Shown one piece after another: positions 17,362-25,846 of a DNA stretch of 64,000 bases (positions are counted from its first letter, which is position 1; every line of letters starts with the position of its first letter). The DNA comes from Xanthomonas fragariae (GTDB lineage Bacteria > Pseudomonadota > Gammaproteobacteria > Xanthomonadales > Xanthomonadaceae). The stretch is taken from the NCBI RefSeq assembly GCF_900183975.1, contig NZ_LT853882.1:186001-250000 (forward strand), in the 5' to 3' direction. The position numbers were made by a program, and so were the translations under genes. The notes under the pieces were generated by a model. It had not been told where the DNA came from. It was given only the letters and a program-made list of their open reading frames with translations, and did no database searches.

Positions 17362-18165
17362 ATGAGCGAATCATCCCTTGACGCTACGCGTGACGCTGGC
17401 GGTGCGTGGCGTTGGTTCCGGTACCTGTATCGGGTGCCGTTGCTACTGTTGCACTTAAGTATCTGCCTGCCGATCACCATGCTGTGCGTGGCGGCGCCGG
17501 CGCTGGCGCGCATCCGCACCGGGCGCGACGACACCTTGGACGAGCGCATGACCCGCTGGTGGCAGGGTAACCTGATGCGCATCTTCGGATTCCGCCTACG
17601 TCGCCTCGGCACCCCACTGCCGGGCGCGGTTCTATTCGTGGCCAACCACGTCAGCTGGGTGGACATCTCGATGCTGCACAGCCAGCGCGTGATGGGCTTT
17701 GTAGCCAAGCGCGAAATCGCCGCTTGGCCGCTGATAGGCTGGCTGGCGACCAAGGGCCAGACCATCTTCCATCAGCGCGGCAATACCGAATCGCTAGGCG
17801 GTGTGCTGCACCAAATGCTGCAACGTCTGCAAAGCGGCAAGCCGGTAGGTGTGTTTCCGGAAGGGCGCACCTACGGCGGTACGGAAGTCGGCCCGTTCCA
17901 TGCGCGCCTCTTCCAGGCCGCGGTCGAGTCCGGCGTACCGGTGCAGCCGGTGGCGCTGCGTTATGGCGTGCGTGGCAATGCGCAGGCGGTGGTCGCGTTC
18001 GGTGAATGCGAGAGTTTCTTCGCCAATATCGTGCGCGTGCTCGGCGAGCCGTCGCGGCTGGCCGAAGTGCATTTTCTGGAGCCTATCCGCGGGTTCGATA
18101 TCGAAGGACGTCGCCGCCTGGCCGACACTTCGCGTCAGCGCATCATCGCTGCGATGGCGTCCTGA
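17362..18165 (+). CDS. 1-acyl-sn-glycerol-3-phosphate acyltransferase-like (PlsC family)
   Basis: A 267-residue LPLAT/PlsC-type acyltransferase of the inner membrane. Residues 25-50 form a hydrophobic anchor. The catalytic motif NHVSWVD (Asn95-Asp101) matches NHxxxxD, and the substrate-binding block FPEGRTYGG follows. Such enzymes acylate lysophosphatidate or ornithine-type lysolipids. ATG 17362 is preferred; an open frame extends upstream, but without family similarity. The next gene, a YheT-like hydrolase, follows after 63 bases on the same strand, so the two may share a transcript. Confidence 0.86.
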   Translation: MSESSLDATRDAGGAWRWFRYLYRVPLLLLHLSICLPITMLCVAAPALARIRTGRDDTLDERMTRWWQGNLMRIFGFRLRRLGTPLPGAVLFVANHVSWVDISMLHSQRVMGFVAKREIAAWPLIGWLATKGQTIFHQRGNTESLGGVLHQMLQRLQSGKPVGVFPEGRTYGGTEVGPFHARLFQAAVESGVPVQPVALRYGVRGNAQAVVAFGECESFFANIVRVLGEPSRLAEVHFLEPIRGFDIEGRRRLADTSRQRIIAAMAS

Positions 18166-18228
18166 GCCGACGATGCAAACGTGCACCACTGCTGCGGCCA
18201 GCACCACCTTCTCTGGTCCGATGAGCGC

Positions 18229-19236
18229 ATGAACGCCTCCGACTACCTGCCGCCGCGCTGGCTGCGCAACCCGCATGTGCAATCGATGCTGGGCAGCAGC
18301 GCGTTGCGCCGGATCCGCAGCCGCCAGTTGCTGGCTGCCAGCGGTGCGACCACCAGCGAACATATTCTCGATGGCGGCGACGGTGTGCGCCTGCAGGGCT
18401 GGATGAGCGTTCCACCTGGCGAGGCACCCCTGCGCGGCACCGTGTTGTTGCTGCACGGCTGGGAAGGCAGCGCCGATTCCAATTACATGCGCCTGACCGC
18501 CGCGTGCCTGCTCGGCCTGGGCTATCAGGTGTTCCGACTGAATTTTCGCGATCACGGCGGCACCCATCACCTCAACGTGGACCTGTTCCACTCCGATCGT
18601 ATCGAAGAAGTGGTCAACGCCGCGGGCGATCTGTGGCGGCGTTTTCGCGCGCCGCAGTTGCTGGCCGCGGGCTACTCGCTAGGTGGCAATTTCGCGTTGC
18701 GGCTTGCGCTGCGCGCGCCGGCCGCCGGCTTGCCATTGGCGCGCGTGGCAGCGGTGTGCCCGCTGCTGGATCCGGCGGCGACGATGCTGCAACTGGAAAA
18801 GGGCCCGCAGTTTTACGACTGGTATTTCCGTCGTAAATGGCGCGAATCGTTGCTGCGCAAGCGCAAGCTGTTCCCCGATCAACATGGCTACGATGACGCT
18901 ACCCTGGCGCTGGACCTGCGCGGGCTGATGGCCTGGCTGGCCGAACAGCACACCGGTCATGGCTCGCTGGAAGCGTATTTCGACAGCTATTCGATTACCG
19001 GCGAACGCCTGGCCAACTTGCAGGTACCGGTCGACATCCTGATGGCCGAAGACGACCCAGTGATTCCGTTCGCCGATTTCGCCGCCTGGCATTTGCCCGC
19101 GCACGCACAGCTGGAAATCGCGCGCTGGGGTGGTCATTGCGGCTTTCTGGAAAACGCCCGCGGCGACGGCTTCGCCGAGCGTTGGGTGGCTGAGCGACTG
19201 ACGGCACACAGCTTGAGAGTGGCTGACAATACGTAG
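18229..19236 (+). CDS. YheT-family alpha/beta hydrolase
   Basis: A 335-residue alpha/beta hydrolase of the YheT/AB-hydrolase-4 type. The likely triad is Ser150 in GYSLGGN, an Asp in MAEDDPVIP near residue 276 and a His in GGHCGFLE near 303. Family signatures RNPHVQSM at the N-terminus and LHGWEGS before the oxyanion region are present. The precise substrate of YheT proteins is not established; they are treated as esterases. The last residues, VADNT and stop, are encoded by the left end of a MITE-like repeat (19217 onward). The native C-terminus has therefore been replaced by the repeat, though the catalytic core is intact. Confidence 0.88.
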   Translation: MNASDYLPPRWLRNPHVQSMLGSSALRRIRSRQLLAASGATTSEHILDGGDGVRLQGWMSVPPGEAPLRGTVLLLHGWEGSADSNYMRLTAACLLGLGYQVFRLNFRDHGGTHHLNVDLFHSDRIEEVVNAAGDLWRRFRAPQLLAAGYSLGGNFALRLALRAPAAGLPLARVAAVCPLLDPAATMLQLEKGPQFYDWYFRRKWRESLLRKRKLFPDQHGYDDATLALDLRGLMAWLAEQHTGHGSLEAYFDSYSITGERLANLQVPVDILMAEDDPVIPFADFAAWHLPAHAQLEIARWGGHCGFLENARGDGFAERWVAERLTAHSLRVADNT

Positions 19237-19357
19237 CGATCAGTCACCAGGTGCGCGCGGACGGCGCGGAGCAACCGCAGTGTACGAATGAGACATGCCG
19301 TTCCGGGCACCGGCCGCGCCCGCCAGGCGGAGCGCGCGGTCGTTTTGTCAGCCGTGC
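19217..19357 (-). repeat. MITE-like repeat, copy 1
   Basis: A 140-base unit bounded by GGCTGACAATACG and, in inverted form, CGTTTTGTCAGCC. Its reverse complement aligns along its length with the copy at 34701, sharing blocks such as GCGGGCGCGGCCGGTGC and CTCCGCGCCGTCCGC. It contains no gene of its own. Its left end overlaps and terminates the YheT-like gene. Confidence 0.75.
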
Positions 19358-19412
19358 TAAGCCGGCGCCGCGCCTCGTTACAATAGGCGTTTGTCCTGGA
19401 TACGCCGCCGTC

Positions 19413-21485
19413 ATGCAAGACGCCATTCTTCAAGCCCTGCGCCGCAATGCGGCCGACGATGCGGTGGCGCTGGCACGCGAATGGGCGATGACTGCGCCGG
19501 ACACCGCCGCCGCGCATCGCTGGCTCGGGCTTGCCCTGCAGCAGCAAGGTCAGCCGAGACTGGCGCTGGCCAGCCTCGACACCGCACTGACGCTGACGCC
19601 TGAAGATGCCGACCTGCATCTGCTGCGCGCCGGCGTGTTGCTGGACACGCGCGATCTGTCCGCCGCCGATGCCGCGCTGTTGCGCACCACCGCGCTGGAC
19701 CCCAACCAGTTCAACGCCTACGTGATGCAGGCGCATCTGGCGGTGGCGCGCGGTGATCTGGACGAGGCCGAACGGCTGAGCCGCACCGCCGCGCGCCTGG
19801 CGCCGGAGCATCCGCAGTTGCTGGCCGTCGATGGCGTTGTGGAAATGCGCCGCGGGCAAAGCGACCGCGCGCTGTCGCTGCTCACGCGCGCCGCCGAGCA
19901 GTTGCCGGACGATGCGCAGGTGTTGTTTTCGCTGGGCTTTGCGTATCTGCAGAAAGAACACCTTGCATTTGCCGAGCGCGCTTTCGAGCGGGTGATCGAA
20001 CTCACTCCGCCCGGTACCGCACTGCGCGCCTTCATTGCGCAGCTCGCCCAGCGCCAAGGGCGTCTGGACGATGCGCTGTCTGCGATGCATGGCGTGCTCG
20101 CTCAGCCCGACGGCGACATTCCAGCCATGCGCCGGCTCGCCGGCGAGATGGAATTGCAGGCCGGGCGTCCTGATCAGGCCGCCGCGCATTTGCGTCTGGC
20201 GCTGGCCCATTGGCCGGCCGACCGGCGCACGTTGCACGCCTTGCTCACCGCCTGGGAGCGTTTGGGCGCGCTGGACGACGCGCGCGACACCCTGGACGCG
20301 GCGCTGGCCACGTCGGCCAATGCACACGACCTATGGCTTGCGCGCCTGGCGGTGGAGCCGGTCGGCGGGCCGCAGGCACAGGTGGTGATCGAGCGCTGGC
20401 TGCTGGCCATGCCTGAGCATCTACCGGCGCTGGAAGCGCTGATGCGCGTGCACGATATGCAAGGTCACGCCGACGCAGCAGAGATGGTGGCGCGTCAGAT
20501 CGTGGCGGTGGAACCGGGCCACATCAGCGGGGAGCAGCGCATCGTCGAAGCCTTGCTGGAACGCGACCCGGCGGCGGCGATCGCCTGCGTGCAATCCATG
20601 ATCGACTCGCTGCCTGAGCCTCAGCAGACCGTGTTGCGGCCGTGGCTGGGCAATGTGCAGGATCGCGCCGACCAGCCCGATGCTGCATTGGCGACTTGGA
20701 TGCAGTTCCAGCGCGAACAGGCCCAGCACCGTCTGCTGTTGCCGCCGCAGGCCGCCAAGCAACCGATGCAATGGCCGGCGTTGGGCACCATTCCCGACAC
20801 CGTCACTGCCCGTCCGCTGTTCGTCTGGGGCACGCCCGGCTCGCATGTCGAACGCCTGATCGCAGTGATGGGCGCAGCCACCCCGCTGGTGCGCGGCGAC
20901 CGCTACGGCACCACGCCGCCGTCCGACGCACTGCAGAGCTATCGCACCGTCGAGCAACTGGCGTCGGGCCAATTGGCACCGATGGCGTTGGTGGAAGGCT
21001 GGAAGGCGCAGCTGCCGCGGCGCGGCATCGACGACGGCAACGTCATCGACTGGCTGCTGTGGTGGGACAACACCTTGCTCACCGCGCTGCGCCCGCATCT
21101 GCCCGAAGGCCGGCTGGCGATTGCGCTGCGCGACCCGCGCGACATGCTGCTGGACTGGCTGTCGGCCGGCGCGCCCGCGCCGCTGGCCGTCCAGTCGCCG
21201 CAGCAGGCCACCGACTGGTTGCTGGCTGCGCTGGAACAACTTGCCGTGTTGCACGAACGCGATCTGTATTCCCACCGCATCATCCGGCTGGATGGCATCG
21301 AGAGCGACCCGCAGGGGATTTCCACCGCGCTGGAGCAGGCCTTCGGCCTGAGCTTTCCGTTGGTCGAACCGCGCGGCCCGGCGCGGTTGGCCCCGGGCCG
21401 GTGGCGCAACTACCGCGGTGTGCTGGGCGCGCAGTTCGATCTGCTCACCTCGATGGCGGTGCGCTTCGGTTACCCGCAGAAGTGA
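19413..21485 (+). CDS. TPR-repeat protein with sulfotransferase-like C-terminal domain
   Basis: A 690-residue cytoplasmic protein. From the start to about residue 440 it is a series of tetratricopeptide-type helical repeats with the usual alternation of small and large hydrophobic residues (for example AAHRWLGLALQQQGQPRLAL). The C-terminal 240 residues resemble TPR-linked sulfotransferase domains: a PLFVWGTPGSHVERL segment occupies the position of the PAPS-binding loop, but the loop is degenerate and sulfotransferase activity is doubtful. ATG 19413 is chosen over upstream in-frame codons that lie in the MITE-like repeat. Its partner or substrate is unknown. Confidence 0.78.
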   Translation: MQDAILQALRRNAADDAVALAREWAMTAPDTAAAHRWLGLALQQQGQPRLALASLDTALTLTPEDADLHLLRAGVLLDTRDLSAADAALLRTTALDPNQFNAYVMQAHLAVARGDLDEAERLSRTAARLAPEHPQLLAVDGVVEMRRGQSDRALSLLTRAAEQLPDDAQVLFSLGFAYLQKEHLAFAERAFERVIELTPPGTALRAFIAQLAQRQGRLDDALSAMHGVLAQPDGDIPAMRRLAGEMELQAGRPDQAAAHLRLALAHWPADRRTLHALLTAWERLGALDDARDTLDAALATSANAHDLWLARLAVEPVGGPQAQVVIERWLLAMPEHLPALEALMRVHDMQGHADAAEMVARQIVAVEPGHISGEQRIVEALLERDPAAAIACVQSMIDSLPEPQQTVLRPWLGNVQDRADQPDAALATWMQFQREQAQHRLLLPPQAAKQPMQWPALGTIPDTVTARPLFVWGTPGSHVERLIAVMGAATPLVRGDRYGTTPPSDALQSYRTVEQLASGQLAPMALVEGWKAQLPRRGIDDGNVIDWLLWWDNTLLTALRPHLPEGRLAIALRDPRDMLLDWLSAGAPAPLAVQSPQQATDWLLAALEQLAVLHERDLYSHRIIRLDGIESDPQGISTALEQAFGLSFPLVEPRGPARLAPGRWRNYRGVLGAQFDLLTSMAVRFGYPQK

Positions 21486-21731
21486 GCCGGCAGCAATAAA
21501 CCCGGCCGCGCGTACCAGAGGGTTGCATTGCGATGGCGTCCTCGCCGCTAACGCAATGCACACAACGATCTGCACCACATCACACTTGCGATCGAAGTGC
21601 TATTTCCCAGACATGCTCGAACCACCAGCAGTCATGCTTTTGCATCATCCAGCAACGACCCAACTGCTATTCACTGATCATGCCGACGCCCACTTACAGA
21701 AGCTGATCACAGCACGCGAGGTGTTCGATCG

Positions 21732-21791
21732 CTAACCGTTGGCTTCAATCATCTGGTCAAGCACATACACCGGCGCGCCGTCTGCACCCGC
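21732..21791 (-). pseudogene. C-terminal fragment of a DUF4377-type protein
   Basis: On the minus strand the frame ending at 21732 reads GADGAPVYVLDQMIEANG and stop. This looks like the C-terminus missing from the META/DUF4377 pseudogene that breaks off at about 33960. It is joined head-on to a DUF885 fragment at about 21788-21791. The assignment rests on the fit between the two broken ends. Confidence 0.5.
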
Positions 21792-21920
21792 AGTGAAACG
21801 TCGCGTTCGACCATGGCGGTGAATTGCAGCGCGTGGCCGGGCCGACCTTCGTGCGCGCGGAGCGTCCAGGCGGCCGAGTCGACGTTGAAGTCGTCGTATC
21901 GCTCCTTGTGGAGCGCCGCT
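21788..21920 (-). pseudogene. Internal fragment of a DUF885-family gene
   Basis: The minus strand encodes KERYDDFNVDSAAWTLRAHE, RPGHALQFTAMVERDVSL and then loses the family. These are conserved DUF885 (putative peptidase-like) sequences. In the family they run on into a segment like ARSMFAFNS...EGWALYAEAEMVP, which is found instead at 33960-34064 on the plus strand. The 5-prime part of the gene is missing: an IS element begins at 21923, and the sequence beyond the IS is not DUF885. Confidence 0.7.
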
Positions 21921-21922
21921 TA

Positions 21923-22740
21923 GAGCGTCTAACAAAAACCCCTTGAATCTTGTCTCGCCGGTGGCAGAATTGCGGACATGACACGTCGCAAAGAGATCCC
22001 CATTGCGCTGTGGAAGCGCATCGAGCCGCTGATTCCGCAAGTGAAGCGTTCGCCCAAAGGTGGACGGCCGCGTATCAGTGATCAGCAAGCCCTCAACGGC
22101 ATCGTCTATGTCCTGCGCACGGGCGTGCCGTGGGAAGACCTGCCTATGGAGCTGGGCTACGGCAGCGGCATGACCTGCTGGCGCCGGTTGCGTGATTGGC
22201 AGGCCGCCGGTGTGTGGCATCGTCTGCATCAGGTGTTGCTGGCCGAGCGACGTCGCGCTCAGACGCTGGACCTGAGCCGAGCTGGTCTGGACGCCGCTAG
22301 CGTAGCCTCCCCCCGGGGGGCCCATATACCGGGCCGAACCCGACCGATCGCGGCAAACTCGGCAGCAAACGGAATCTGATCGTCGATCGCAACGGCATCC
22401 CCTTGGCGGTGTGCGTCACCGGCGCCAATCGGCACGACTCGGTCGTGTTCGAGGAGTTGATCGACGCCTTGCCGCCAATTGGTGGCAAACCAGGGCGCCC
22501 GCGACGTTGGCCAGCCTCAAGCAGCGCGGCATCATTGCGCGGATCGCACGCAAGGGGATCGCGCGCAACGACCGGTTGGGCCGTCATCGCTGGGGCGTCG
22601 AGCGCACCCATGCCTGGTTCGCAGGCATGGGCAAACTGCGCATCCGCTTTGAACGCCGCATCGATCTCCACTTGGCGTTGCTCTCGCTTGCTTGCTCCAT
22701 CATCTGCTTACGGCTTCTTCCTGGGTTTTGTTAGCCGCTC
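21923..22740 (+). mobile_element. IS5-family insertion sequence, 818 bp, internally deleted
   Basis: The ends are imperfect inverted repeats: left GAGCGTCTAACAAAAACCCC, right (inverted) GAGCGGCTAACAAAACCC. It is flanked by a 3-bp direct repeat TTA (21920-21922 and 22741-22743), as for TNA-targeting IS5-family groups. It encodes a DDE transposase in pieces. It lies between the DUF885 fragment and sodC. Confidence 0.88.
21978..22734 (+). pseudogene. IS5-family transposase, frameshifted and internally deleted
   Basis: The N-terminal part from ATG 21978 (MTRRKEIPIALWKRIEPLIP) runs into a frame change at a C6G6 tract near 22309-22320. The second frame continues with GPNPTDRGKLGSK and LIVDRNGIPLAVC. 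After GGKPGRPRR it jumps to SLKQRGIIARIARKGIARND and HRWGVERTHAWFAGM. The segment expected between these two, including one catalytic Asp region, is missing, so the copy cannot make a complete transposase. A frameshift in the GC tract may be natural in this IS group, but the internal deletion is not. Confidence 0.82.
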
Positions 22741-22762
22741 TTAATTGGTTCGGTTCAAGTGC

Positions 22763-23422
22763 CTACTTTGTTGCAGCCTGCGCGTTGTCGGTGGTGATCA
22801 CACCGCACGCCAGACGGCCGCCGGCGTTGCCGGTGGGCTGGGTTTTGTAGTCGTCCGCATTGGCGTGCACGATTACTGCGTGGCCGGCGATATCGAACTG
22901 GTCTGCCTTGCCCAGATTGACGTTGCTCGACACCGGGCCATCGATGCGGGCATTGCCCTGCGCATCGGCTTTGATGTTCGGCATATCGCCGCCGTGGTGC
23001 GGGTCGGCGGTGACATTACCGTGATCGGATTGGGCCGGATTGAGGTGCCCTCCGGCGCTGCTGCCGTCCGGTGCGCTGCAATCGCCCTTTTCGTGGATAT
23101 GGAAGCCGTGTTCGGTGTTGGGCTTGAGGCCGCTCAGCTGACCGGTCACGCGCAGTGCGCCGTCGACGGTCTTGAATCTCACCGTGCCCTTGACCTCATT
23201 GCCCTTGGTCGGCTGGAGCTCGGCGGTTGCGGTGGTGGTGGCCGCCGCCTCGGTGACCATGGAGGCGGCATGCTCGCCAACATGCGCCGCTTCGGCCGGC
23301 GTGCTGGCCTGCGGTGCAGGTGCAGGTGCAGGTGCAGGGTCGGCCGGTGCGGGCTCCTCGCGCTTGCACGAGGTCAGCACCAGCGCGGTGGCCAGGAATA
23401 AGGTCGTCGGGAGAATGCGCAT
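22763..23422 (-). CDS. sodC: Cu/Zn superoxide dismutase, lipoprotein form
   Basis: A 219-residue periplasmic Cu/Zn superoxide dismutase. Its signal with lipobox LVLTSC suggests lipid anchoring. A Pro/Ala-rich linker (about residues 24-45) precedes the enzyme domain. Copper ligands lie in HGFHIHEKGDC, the bridging and zinc ligands in the HLNPAQSDHG and HHGGDMPN loops, and a late His is in VIVHANADDY. The closing GGRLACGVI contains the disulfide Cys and active-site Arg. It converts superoxide to hydrogen peroxide outside the cytoplasm. A second, different sodC lies 48 bases upstream on the same strand, so the pair probably forms one transcript. Confidence 0.93.
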   Translation of the reverse strand: MRILPTTLFLATALVLTSCKREEPAPADPAPAPAPAPQASTPAEAAHVGEHAASMVTEAAATTTATAELQPTKGNEVKGTVRFKTVDGALRVTGQLSGLKPNTEHGFHIHEKGDCSAPDGSSAGGHLNPAQSDHGNVTADPHHGGDMPNIKADAQGNARIDGPVSSNVNLGKADQFDIAGHAVIVHANADDYKTQPTGNAGGRLACGVITTDNAQAATK

Positions 23423-23470
23423 GGAAAAACTCCTTTAGAGAGGCCGCAGCTGCGGCCATTGATGCCCAAT

Positions 23471-24070
23471 TCAGGGCTGCGAAGGGGAAGTGCGCGATTT
23501 GGCGACGCGAATGACGCCGCAGGCCAGACGTGCGCCGGCATTGCCGCTGGGTTGGCTTCGATAGTCGTCTGAATCGGCGTGCACGATCAGCGACTTGCCG
23601 ATCACATCGGTCGGTGCCGCATCGCCAAGACTGATGCCGGAAACGATCATGTCCAGATGTGCGACGCCTTCGGCGTCCGCGCGCAGATTGTCCATGTCGC
23701 CCAGGTGATGCGCGCCGTCGCCGCTCCGCCCGTGCGGCGCACCGGTCGGATTGAAATGCGCGCCGGCACTGCTGGCATCGGCGGCGCTGCAATCGCCACG
23801 TTCGTGCACGTGGAAGCCGGCCACGCCGCCCGGGCGCAGCCCACCGACGGTGCCGGTGATGCGGATGCCCCGTAACGCAGGCACCAGCACCACACGACCA
23901 CTGACCAAGCTGCCCGAAGCCGATGCCAGCGCCGCTTCGGCCTGCTGCACCGGGCGGGTGGGCACGACCCGCATCGCTTGGGGCGGCGGCGGCGGAGTTG
24001 GTGGCGTGCTGCTGCAGGCAGCCAGCGCCAGAGCGGTGAAACCAATAATCGTGGACGACCGGTGGGGCAT
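23471..24070 (-). CDS. Cu/Zn superoxide dismutase-like lipoprotein, second copy
   Basis: A 199-residue SodC paralogue with signal and lipobox LALAAC. A Pro-rich linker (TPPTPPPPPQ) follows, then the dismutase domain: GFHVHERGDC, HFNPTGAPHG, HHLGDMDN, IVHADSDDY and GARLACGVI all keep the metal ligands, disulfide Cys and Arg. It is therefore probably active. It is clearly divergent from the neighbouring copy (different linker and loops), so this is an old tandem duplication rather than a recent one. It is the first gene of the pair; its promoter should lie in 24071-24415. Confidence 0.9.
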   Translation of the reverse strand: MPHRSSTIIGFTALALAACSSTPPTPPPPPQAMRVVPTRPVQQAEAALASASGSLVSGRVVLVPALRGIRITGTVGGLRPGGVAGFHVHERGDCSAADASSAGAHFNPTGAPHGRSGDGAHHLGDMDNLRADAEGVAHLDMIVSGISLGDAAPTDVIGKSLIVHADSDDYRSQPSGNAGARLACGVIRVAKSRTSPSQP

Positions 24071-24415
24071 CGAGCTGTTCTCCTGATCAGGCTGGAAACC
24101 TATGCGGGCGCATGTTCACGTGTCATGAAATGCGCGTGCCGGCAGCTCGAGTGTTGACGGGGTTGGTGTGGTGGTCGGATTGTTTAGGGATGTGGGTTGA
24201 TGGGGTGCGGTGCGAGGTACGAGATGGCGTCGACGCCTCTTCAAAAGGCAGCGCTTTTATCGGTGCAGGCACCTCACCCCAACCTCTTATTGTCTCGGCG
24301 ATCTGCCACAAGAGGTGTCGAGAGCCGGCGTGGCCGACCGATGATCCACTGGTCCGAGCGCACCCCGCGAAAACGAGCTCACGGGGGGCGCGGGGCTTGC
24401 AACCGAGAGGCCGGG
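24071..24415. other. Intergenic region between ntrC and the sodC pair
   Basis: About 345 bases with no supported gene. On the minus strand it follows ntrC and precedes the sodC pair. No convincing terminator with a T-run was seen. Confidence 0.4.
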
Positions 24416-25846
24416 TTAGCGGCGTTTGCGGCCTGGGCCGAGTTTGCGGGTGACGGTGTTGCGGCCCAGGCCCAAGCGTGCGGCGGCTTCGGCGCGGCGG
24501 CCTTGGGTGAGTTGCAGGGCAGTTTCCAGTAAGGTCTTGTCCAGGCGTTCGCGGGCTTCTGCGTGCAGGCCTTGAGCGCCTTCGCTCAGGCGTTGTGCGG
24601 CCCAGCTGGAGAGCATTTGGTCCCACTGCCCGTCGCTGCGGCCGCCACGGTGACGACGGCCGCCACGCGCCAGTGCGGCTTCCACATCGATCACATCGAT
24701 GATGTCGGCAGTAGCCAGCGCGGCCAAGCGCCAGCACACGTTTTCCAGCTCGCGCACGTTGCCGGGCCAGTCGTATTGTCGCAGGTCTTCCAACGCGGCC
24801 GAAGACAATCGCTTGGGCAACATATCGAGTTTGCGGCCGGCCATAGCGAGAAAGTTTTCCGCCAGTTGCGCGATGTCGCCGCGGCGTTCGCGCAGTGGTG
24901 GCAATTGCAGACGCACAACATCCAGACGATGCAGCAGGTCGGCACGGAAGCGGCCTTGTTCAACCAATGCTTCCAGATCCTGGTGAGTGGCAGCGATCAC
25001 GCGCACATCGACGCGGATTAACTCGCGCCCGCCGACGCGGAAGAATTCGTTCTCCGCCAACACGCGCAGCAAGCGGGTCTGCAGCGGCAGCGGCATGTCG
25101 CCAATTTCGTCAAGAAACAACGTGCCGCCATCGGCTTGTTCGAAGCGGCCGATATGGCGTTTGGTGGCGCCGGTGAAGGCGCCGGTTTCGTGGCCGAACA
25201 ACTCGCTTTCCAGCAATTCGGCAGGAATTGCGGCGGTATTGAGCGCGACGAAAGGTTTACGTGAGCGTGGCGATTCGTTGTGCAGCGCGCGTGCGACCAG
25301 TTCCTTGCCGGTGCCGGTTTCACCGTTGATCAACACCGATAGCGGTGCCTGCGCGAGCCGGCCGATGGCACGGAACAGCGCCTGCATGGCGGGCGTGTCG
25401 CCGATCAATGATGCAGAGCCTTCGGCCAGCCGCGTGCCGACGATTTCGTCGACACCGGCATCGGCATCCGGCAGCGCGCGCGCGGCTAGTGCTACTGCGT
25501 CATCCAGATCGAATGGCTTGGATAGAAACTCGTGCGCGCCGCCGCGGAACGCGCCGGCCGTGCTGGTGACATCGGTGTAGGCCGACATGACGATCACCGG
25601 CAATTGCGGGTGCTTGGATTTGAGCTTGTCGAGCAGGATCAGGCCGTCTTCGCCAGGCATGCGCACGTCGGTGAACAGCAGATCCGGAGTGGGCCGCATC
25701 GCCAGCGCCTGCAGCGCGGCGGCGGCGCTGTCGAAGCCGTCCACCGCGTAGCCGGCATCGCGCAAGGCGGTTGACAGCACGAAGCGGACCGAGCGGTCGT
25801 CATCGACCACCCAGATACGGTGAGATGCCGCGGCGGCCTCAGCCAT
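24416..25846 (-). CDS. ntrC: Nitrogen regulation response regulator NtrC
   Basis: A 476-residue sigma-54 activator. It has a receiver domain with Asp60 (LLFTDVRMPG) as phospho-acceptor and an AAA+ domain with Walker A GETGTGKE. The sigma-54-contact loop GAFTGA is intact and followed by RFEQADGGTLFLDEIGD. A Fis-type helix-turn-helix closes the protein (RAEAAARLGLGRNTVTRKL). Phosphorylated NtrC forms oligomers at enhancer sites and opens sigma-54 promoters; such a promoter is visible upstream of glnA in this window. The gene overlaps ntrB by eight bases, indicating an operon with coupled translation. Confidence 0.96.
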   Translation of the reverse strand: MAEAAAASHRIWVVDDDRSVRFVLSTALRDAGYAVDGFDSAAAALQALAMRPTPDLLFTDVRMPGEDGLILLDKLKSKHPQLPVIVMSAYTDVTSTAGAFRGGAHEFLSKPFDLDDAVALAARALPDADAGVDEIVGTRLAEGSASLIGDTPAMQALFRAIGRLAQAPLSVLINGETGTGKELVARALHNESPRSRKPFVALNTAAIPAELLESELFGHETGAFTGATKRHIGRFEQADGGTLFLDEIGDMPLPLQTRLLRVLAENEFFRVGGRELIRVDVRVIAATHQDLEALVEQGRFRADLLHRLDVVRLQLPPLRERRGDIAQLAENFLAMAGRKLDMLPKRLSSAALEDLRQYDWPGNVRELENVCWRLAALATADIIDVIDVEAALARGGRRHRGGRSDGQWDQMLSSWAAQRLSEGAQGLHAEARERLDKTLLETALQLTQGRRAEAAARLGLGRNTVTRKLGPGRKRR

